A DNA stretch of 64,000 bases from Pelagibaculum spongiae (GTDB lineage Bacteria > Pseudomonadota > Gammaproteobacteria > Enterobacterales > Pelagibaculaceae), in contig NZ_QDDL01000002.1 in NCBI RefSeq assembly GCF_003097315.1, positions 310,001 through 374,000 on the forward strand, read 5' to 3'. The notes under the pieces are model-generated. The model had not been told where the DNA came from, did not search any database, and saw only the letters and a program-made list of their open reading frames with translations. The position numbers and the translations under genes were made by a program. The number at the start of each line of letters is the position of its first letter. The stretch's first letter is position 1. Below, piece by piece: positions 59,981 through 64,000 of this stretch.

Positions 59981-61044
59981 CCTCTATTCTCCCGGTTGCG
60001 AATAGATAAAACTGTTTGAAAAATTCGCCTACTTCTTAAATCTTCAGATTGATAATCTGTTGGGCTAAAACTACTTCCTAACAAATCATATGAGTTTCCG
60101 TCTTGCCGGTTACGGGATCGCTCTGCCGTTTGAACCAACATTGCAATTTGCACACCAACAACATTACCTAAATCAGCAGATGAAAGGTCATCAGTCAATA
60201 CTTTTAACCCCCCTCCAGCGATTCTTTCTGATAAGCCTACCCTTAAAAATTCAACACCTTCAGATAACTCGGAAGTATCTCCAGACTCATGTTGATACAG
60301 AGAATATCCCGCATAACCCGAGCGGTTTGTTTTTCCATTGTTTTTTGTATAGTAAGTCCGGCTAATTAACTGCATGACACGAGCATTATTAGTATAAATT
60401 TTACTAAAATTGTTTCTATCTGGAGTTGCTGAATTTGTAGTAAACGTAACTTCTACCTGAGGTGCTGTAGTTACTGTTACAGAGCCAATTTCAAAAATAT
60501 CCACTGTTTCACAATCAGAAATTATGACAATATCATTAGCAACTAACCCCAAGTTATTGTTAGCTAGCGTGACAACTCCTGTTGCAGATACCATATCAAT
60601 GGCCAATTGGCTAAAGCGTGCAGATGCTCTTTGAATGCTAATCACATCGCTATTATTTCGCGGCGCATTTGCAGATACCAAACTGTTTAAATCTGTAGGC
60701 CTACTTGGGGACCAATCTCCTGTGCTATCAACCCGAAAAGCTCTAACTGCTTCATCAAAAGGATTAACTGTATCCGCTACATTGGACATTCTATTTGGCT
60801 CAATTAAATTTGGATCAGCACAGCCCTGATAGCCCGCTAAACGCACATCTCTTGATATGGCTTCAACTGAAAACCTCCCACTGTCTTGCAGCCTAATTTC
60901 TTCATTACTTTTGCGATAGGTTGGATTTGCACCAAAAAAAATCTGACCAGCTCCAGCTAATAACAACAAGCTTAAAGTTACCGCGATCAAAAGCTCTACA
61001 AGCGTTAATCCTGATTGAATCTGTTTAAAGCTATTTAATTTCAT
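59977..61044 (-). CDS. pilW: Type IV minor pilin PilW (cluster 2)
   Basis: A 355-aa prepilin with site QSG|LTLVELLIAVTLSLLL. It is followed by SGRFSVEAISRDVRLAGYQG, typical of PilW, and GVEFLRVGLSERI in the body. The end RRIFQTVLSIRNRENRG matches the VxxRN close. It is 18 bases after pilV. Confidence 0.86.
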   Translation of the reverse strand: MKLNSFKQIQSGLTLVELLIAVTLSLLLLAGAGQIFFGANPTYRKSNEEIRLQDSGRFSVEAISRDVRLAGYQGCADPNLIEPNRMSNVADTVNPFDEAVRAFRVDSTGDWSPSRPTDLNSLVSANAPRNNSDVISIQRASARFSQLAIDMVSATGVVTLANNNLGLVANDIVIISDCETVDIFEIGSVTVTTAPQVEVTFTTNSATPDRNNFSKIYTNNARVMQLISRTYYTKNNGKTNRSGYAGYSLYQHESGDTSELSEGVEFLRVGLSERIAGGGLKVLTDDLSSADLGNVVGVQIAMLVQTAERSRNRQDGNSYDLLGSSFSPTDYQSEDLRSRRIFQTVLSIRNRENRG

Positions 61045-61062
61045 CCCAATAATCCTATGGCG

Positions 61063-61563
61063 CTATGGAATAACCGGCAAACTATATTCATGAAGCTCGG
61101 CACCATCATTGTTGGCATCGTCTGAATTTGAAGATGATCGATCTTGGAGTACCTGTTCAGTCCACTGCAATCTGACCACATTGATCCCATTCACTAAATG
61201 GATCGAACCTATTGCACCCGGCAAGCCTGCAATAACATGACTCCTCCAATGGAATAAATCATTTGCGGCTATATCTTCTGCTGACGAACAATCGCTATCT
61301 ACAGCACATGGCGTACTTAGCCAATCATCCCAACTGTCAGCCCGGTAACTTCCACCCACCACACCATCACTATTTCCTCTCATGCGTTCTGCTAATTCCA
61401 CAGCTAAAATTGCAGCTTGGGATCGCTGATAAGCACCGTGCCCTGTTTGCAATGAAATTAATTGCAATTGCGCCATTCCCAACAAACCAATTACCATTAT
61501 AAATAATGAAATTAGCACCTCAAGAAGCGAAAAACCGGAATGTTTTTTATTTATAAAGGACAT
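61063..61563 (-). CDS. pilV: Type IV minor pilin PilV (cluster 2)
   Basis: A 166-aa prepilin with leader MSFINKKHSG and FSLLEVLISLFIMVIGLLGM. LAVELAERMRGNSDGV fits PilV, and the Cys pair (STPCAVDSDC) is in the body. Its start overlaps the end of the upstream fimT-like gene by 13 bases, so the two are coupled. Confidence 0.86.
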   Translation of the reverse strand: MSFINKKHSGFSLLEVLISLFIMVIGLLGMAQLQLISLQTGHGAYQRSQAAILAVELAERMRGNSDGVVGGSYRADSWDDWLSTPCAVDSDCSSAEDIAANDLFHWRSHVIAGLPGAIGSIHLVNGINVVRLQWTEQVLQDRSSSNSDDANNDGAELHEYSLPVIP

Positions 61564-62123
61564 GTTACATCCCCCATATTATTTACAATTCCATTATTGT
61601 CGGTATCTCTGGCAGATTCAGCTCGACCGCTAGCAGTTATATTTACTGCTCTGGCGAAATTGGCACCTCGAGGGTCACAAATCACTAGCGAACCAGTATC
61701 AAGCCCTTTTAAACGACCTCGCTGATCATAGCTAATATAATCATTTGCAAAGCCAGCACCCTGAATCGTCAAAGTGGCGTCTGGTTCATCGCCAGTGTGG
61801 AGTAAAGTTTCTCCATTTGCCGGGGCTGTTGCTCGTGCGCCATCGCCATTCTCATCAATAAAAATAATCCAACCTCTATTCCATTGGTTAGCTGCATTAC
61901 ATGTACTGCCGTTAGCTGAAGCACACAATGTGACATCTTTCCTTCGAGTCACTGCTTCGGAGCGAGCAAACATCAAGCTTCCCGATAATTCATTGCTATA
62001 TGAAATTAATGAATTATTCAGTATGATGTTTCTAAAAGATGGGACTGCCCATACGGCTAAGATACCTAGCACAGCAATCGTCATCATAATTTCTGTCAGC
62101 GTAAATCCCCGCATTTGTTTCAT
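61551..62123 (-). CDS. fimT: GspH/FimT-type pseudopilin (cluster 2, first gene)
   Basis: A 190-aa prepilin with a very short leader (MKQMRG) and FTLTEIMMTIAVLGILAVWA. SGSLMFARSEAVTRRKDVTL matches the family, and GWIIFIDENGDG is a typical GspH/FimT strand. The gap upstream (62124-62342) should hold the cluster-2 promoter; nothing convincing was seen there. Confidence 0.85.
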   Translation of the reverse strand: MKQMRGFTLTEIMMTIAVLGILAVWAVPSFRNIILNNSLISYSNELSGSLMFARSEAVTRRKDVTLCASANGSTCNAANQWNRGWIIFIDENGDGARATAPANGETLLHTGDEPDATLTIQGAGFANDYISYDQRGRLKGLDTGSLVICDPRGANFARAVNITASGRAESARDTDNNGIVNNMGDVTCPL

Positions 62124-62345
62124 AGGTCTGCTTCCTAGCGTAACAATGCAACAAAAAATAACCTGCTAATGCAAATATTAGAAAAGGCTAGTGAAATAGA
62201 TAGCCAATAAATGGAGAACTTTTCACGGTTTAAGTCGCTACAGTGCGTTATTCAGACAACTGGCGGCGGTGCAGAAACAAACGGATCAATTTGTAAAGAT
62301 ATTTTTTTCTGACCCCATAAAAAAAACTATTCACAGGGAAATGTG

Positions 62346-62567
62346 ATGAATAAAACTGCTTATCCCGCTACGGGCATATATTTAAGCGAAGTCATGCCGG
62401 GTATTGAAGTTAATATCAAAAAACTGTCTAGAAGCCCTTCTAGGGGGTTTTTAATATTCCTGGAAATATCAGATAGGGATGAAGCTATGGAAATGGATCG
62501 TGAGGAGTGGCAAGCGCTTGTCGATGACTGGATGCTCTATAAGACAGGGAGCCTAGCTGAAGCATAA
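62346..62567 (+). CDS. Small acidic protein of unknown function
   Basis: A 73-aa protein, not recognised. It is rich in Glu/Asp in its second half (EISDRDEAMEMDREEWQALV) and has no signal peptide. ATG 62346 has AGGGA about seven bases upstream; a GTG at 62343 is also in frame. It lies on the + strand between two minus-strand pilus clusters and shares a convergent hairpin with pilE. Coding is probable from the ribosome site and composition, but not certain. Confidence 0.5.
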   Translation: MNKTAYPATGIYLSEVMPGIEVNIKKLSRSPSRGFLIFLEISDRDEAMEMDREEWQALVDDWMLYKTGSLAEA

Positions 62568-62571
62568 AAAC

Positions 62572-62599
62572 TGCAGAGTGCTATTACCAGCACTCTGCA
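62572..62599. terminator. Convergent hairpin between the small gene and pilE
   Basis: Perfect 11-base arms TGCAGAGTGCT (62572-62582) and AGCACTCTGCA (62589-62599), loop ATTACC. The right arm lies in the last codons of pilE. No long T-run on the + strand; weak terminator or processing hairpin. Confidence 0.55.
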
Positions 62600-63018
62600 A
62601 CTGAACCTGTACCACTGATCCCTCGAGTTCGTGCCTGATTCAAGGTAAAATTGGCACATATCGTATCGCTTGTTTGCGTCCCTTGGGGGGTTGCCGTCAG
62701 AGTATAAGCTGTAGCTGTTGCATTAACCGTAACTCTATACAGCTTTTCAGCAGAATCATACGGGAAAAAACCGGTACAATTTGCGTGATTAAACGCATAA
62801 TAATCAGAGTAGCAACGCTGCAAAAACTGAGCCGCTTCATTAATTCCAGTTATTGCATCAGTTCTGCGTGTCTGCATAACTTGGCGATTATATGATGGAT
62901 AAGCAATTGCGGCCAAAATTCCAACAATTGCAATCACAATCATTAGCTCAACTAAAGTGAATCCTTTTGAGCGACGGGATCTGTTGCCAAGCATCCCACT
63001 TACTGTTTTCTGCTCCAC
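62584..63018 (-). CDS. pilE: Type IV minor pilin PilE (cluster 3)
   Basis: A 144-aa prepilin with a longer leader ([19 protein letters not shown]) and [38 protein letters not shown] and the C-terminal [10 protein letters not shown], with a final Cys, match PilE. It starts two bases after the stop of the partial pilY1 at the window edge, so it belongs to a third cluster. Confidence 0.88.
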   Translation of the reverse strand: MEQKTVSGMLGNRSRRSKGFTLVELMIVIAIVGILAAIAYPSYNRQVMQTRRTDAITGINEAAQFLQRCYSDYYAFNHANCTGFFPYDSAEKLYRVTVNATATAYTLTATPQGTQTSDTICANFTLNQARTRGISGTGSVAECW

Positions 63019-63020
63019 GC

Positions 63021-64000
63021 TTATTCTCCTTCAATCCAGAAGGTTCTCTGGCCAAGAGGTCCAAAATCAAGATCATCAAGTACTTTCTCACCACCGACAA
63101 GCACTACAGGGTCACCCCCATCAGGAAACAAGACAGTCGGCGCCGGAGGGATTACTTGACTAGCTAACGACAGCCGACGATCATCAGTATCCGGTGCGAT
63201 AGATAGATCTCCATCTACATCGATAACTGGCGCCCCGGTATCAACACTAAAGGCATAGATTCTTGATGTACCACTTCCAGCAGAGCAACTAATTGCTGAG
63301 GCAGATGGTTCATAGGTAGTAAATAATACTTGGTTATTGACAGTTCTTGCTTGTGACAGCGCCTTCTCCCCATCGTCTTCAAGCTGAATATAAAAACCTT
63401 TTGTAGTGGCAGCATTTAAGTTTGCACTGCTGCTTTCTGTTCCTTTTCCGATCAAATTATCTGTTGCATCATACAGAGTAGATTCAGTTAAAGTTGCCGG
63501 ATATGTTGAAGGAATATTAGAAACATTATTATCGCGAATAATATATAACCGGTCATTTACCACATCATCCAAAGGATGGCTTCTCCAACCAGAACCGATC
63601 GAAAGTGTTAATCGATTATTGTTCAAAGAAACATCTGGCGCATAAAAGAATCTACGGTTATTTGCTGCTGTAGTGCCCGATACACTTGCCATTATATGAC
63701 CCGTTACCAACGTTGACGCTGGCTGGCCATTTTTAATATCAAACCGCCAAACCTGCCCCCCCATATCACCAAAATAAATTCGGTCAGCTAAACCATCAGC
63801 AGAAGTGTCTAACACTGATAATTTAGATGGTATAGAATAATCCATTCCAGTGAACGTTTGCGTCATACCAGCCGCACTAGCAGAACCACCAGCCCAAAGC
63901 TTATCTCCAGTTTCAGCATCCACAATATAAATTGCACGCCCTTGACCATCAGCTGACTTAGTTGTCGCAGTATCTTGAGAAGTGTCGTAACCCGCGCCAA
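63021..64000 (-). CDS. PilY1-type protein, C-terminal part (gene cut by window edge)
   Basis: The frame is open to the right edge, so about 326 C-terminal residues are seen. [23 protein letters not shown], the calcium loop [20 protein letters not shown] and [20 protein letters not shown] are PilY1 propeller features. A second acidic loop ([14 protein letters not shown]) precedes the end. The fourth PilY1 homologue of the window, followed directly by pilE. Confidence 0.87.
   Translation of the reverse strand, partial: GAGYDTSQDTATTKSADGQGRAIYIVDAETGDKLWAGGSASAAGMTQTFTGMDYSIPSKLSVLDTSADGLADRIYFGDMGGQVWRFDIKNGQPASTLVTGHIMASVSGTTAANNRRFFYAPDVSLNNNRLTLSIGSGWRSHPLDDVVNDRLYIIRDNNVSNIPSTYPATLTESTLYDATDNLIGKGTESSSANLNAATTKGFYIQLEDDGEKALSQARTVNNQVLFTTYEPSASAISCSAGSGTSRIYAFSVDTGAPVIDVDGDLSIAPDTDDRRLSLASQVIPPAPTVLFPDGGDPVVLVGGEKVLDDLDFGPLGQRTFWIEGE

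Overview
The window is chromosomal DNA of a gammaproteobacterium of moderate GC content. Two long runs of housekeeping genes show this. The first (393-17920) has the order queG / nnr-tsaE-amiB-mutL-miaA-hfq-hflX-hflK-hflC-DUF2065-hisZ-purA-rnr-rlmB. This is the E. coli order, with hisZ placed before purA as in Pseudomonas and with no nsrR before rnr. The second (30447-51644) holds ispB, rplU-rpmA-obgE-proB, rpsT, murJ-ribF-ileS-lspA-fkpB-ispH and a fimT-pilVWXY1-pilE cluster, which is close to the P. aeruginosa arrangement. Genus and species cannot be fixed from the sequence alone; a marine Oceanospirillales- or Pseudomonas-like lineage is my inference.

Layout. 1-339: start of a lipoprotein gene cut by the window edge. 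393-17920: the core block above (tRNA modification, NAD(P)HX repair, peptidoglycan amidase, mismatch repair, Hfq, FtsH regulators, purine synthesis, RNase R). 17954-21179: a tight three-gene minus-strand operon (DUF262 protein, AAA ATPase with a DUF3696-like tail, uncharacterised protein) that looks like an anti-phage or other conflict system. 21288-23437: arfB behind an unusual array of repeated mini-ORFs, a DUF2956 protein and a membrane diguanylate cyclase. 23729-24349: an unknown membrane protein. 24629-30427: an assimilatory nitrate/nitrite reductase operon (nirB-nirD-nasA) behind a sigma-54-type promoter and a leader terminator. 30447-38477: type IV pilus minor-pilin cluster 1. 38942-51644: second core block. 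51772-52095: a small winged-helix protein. 52337-62123: minor-pilin cluster 2 with two tandem pilY1 genes. 62346-62567: a small orphan gene. 62584-64000: pilE and the 3' part of a fourth pilY1, which runs off the right edge.

How the parts work together. NirBD and NasA together reduce nitrate to ammonium; no transporter or NasST/NtrC regulator is in the window. The minor-pilin clusters encode the priming and tip complex of type IV pili, with PilY1-type tip proteins that vary between clusters. Three unrelated core junctions (mutL/miaA, DUF2956/arfB, obgE/proB) carry degenerate copies of the end of a neighbouring gene. These copies form short ORFs that stop at or within 2 nt of the next gene's start. 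I consider this and the DUF262/AAA operon the most interesting signals. No tRNA, rRNA, CRISPR array, transposase or integrase was recognised.
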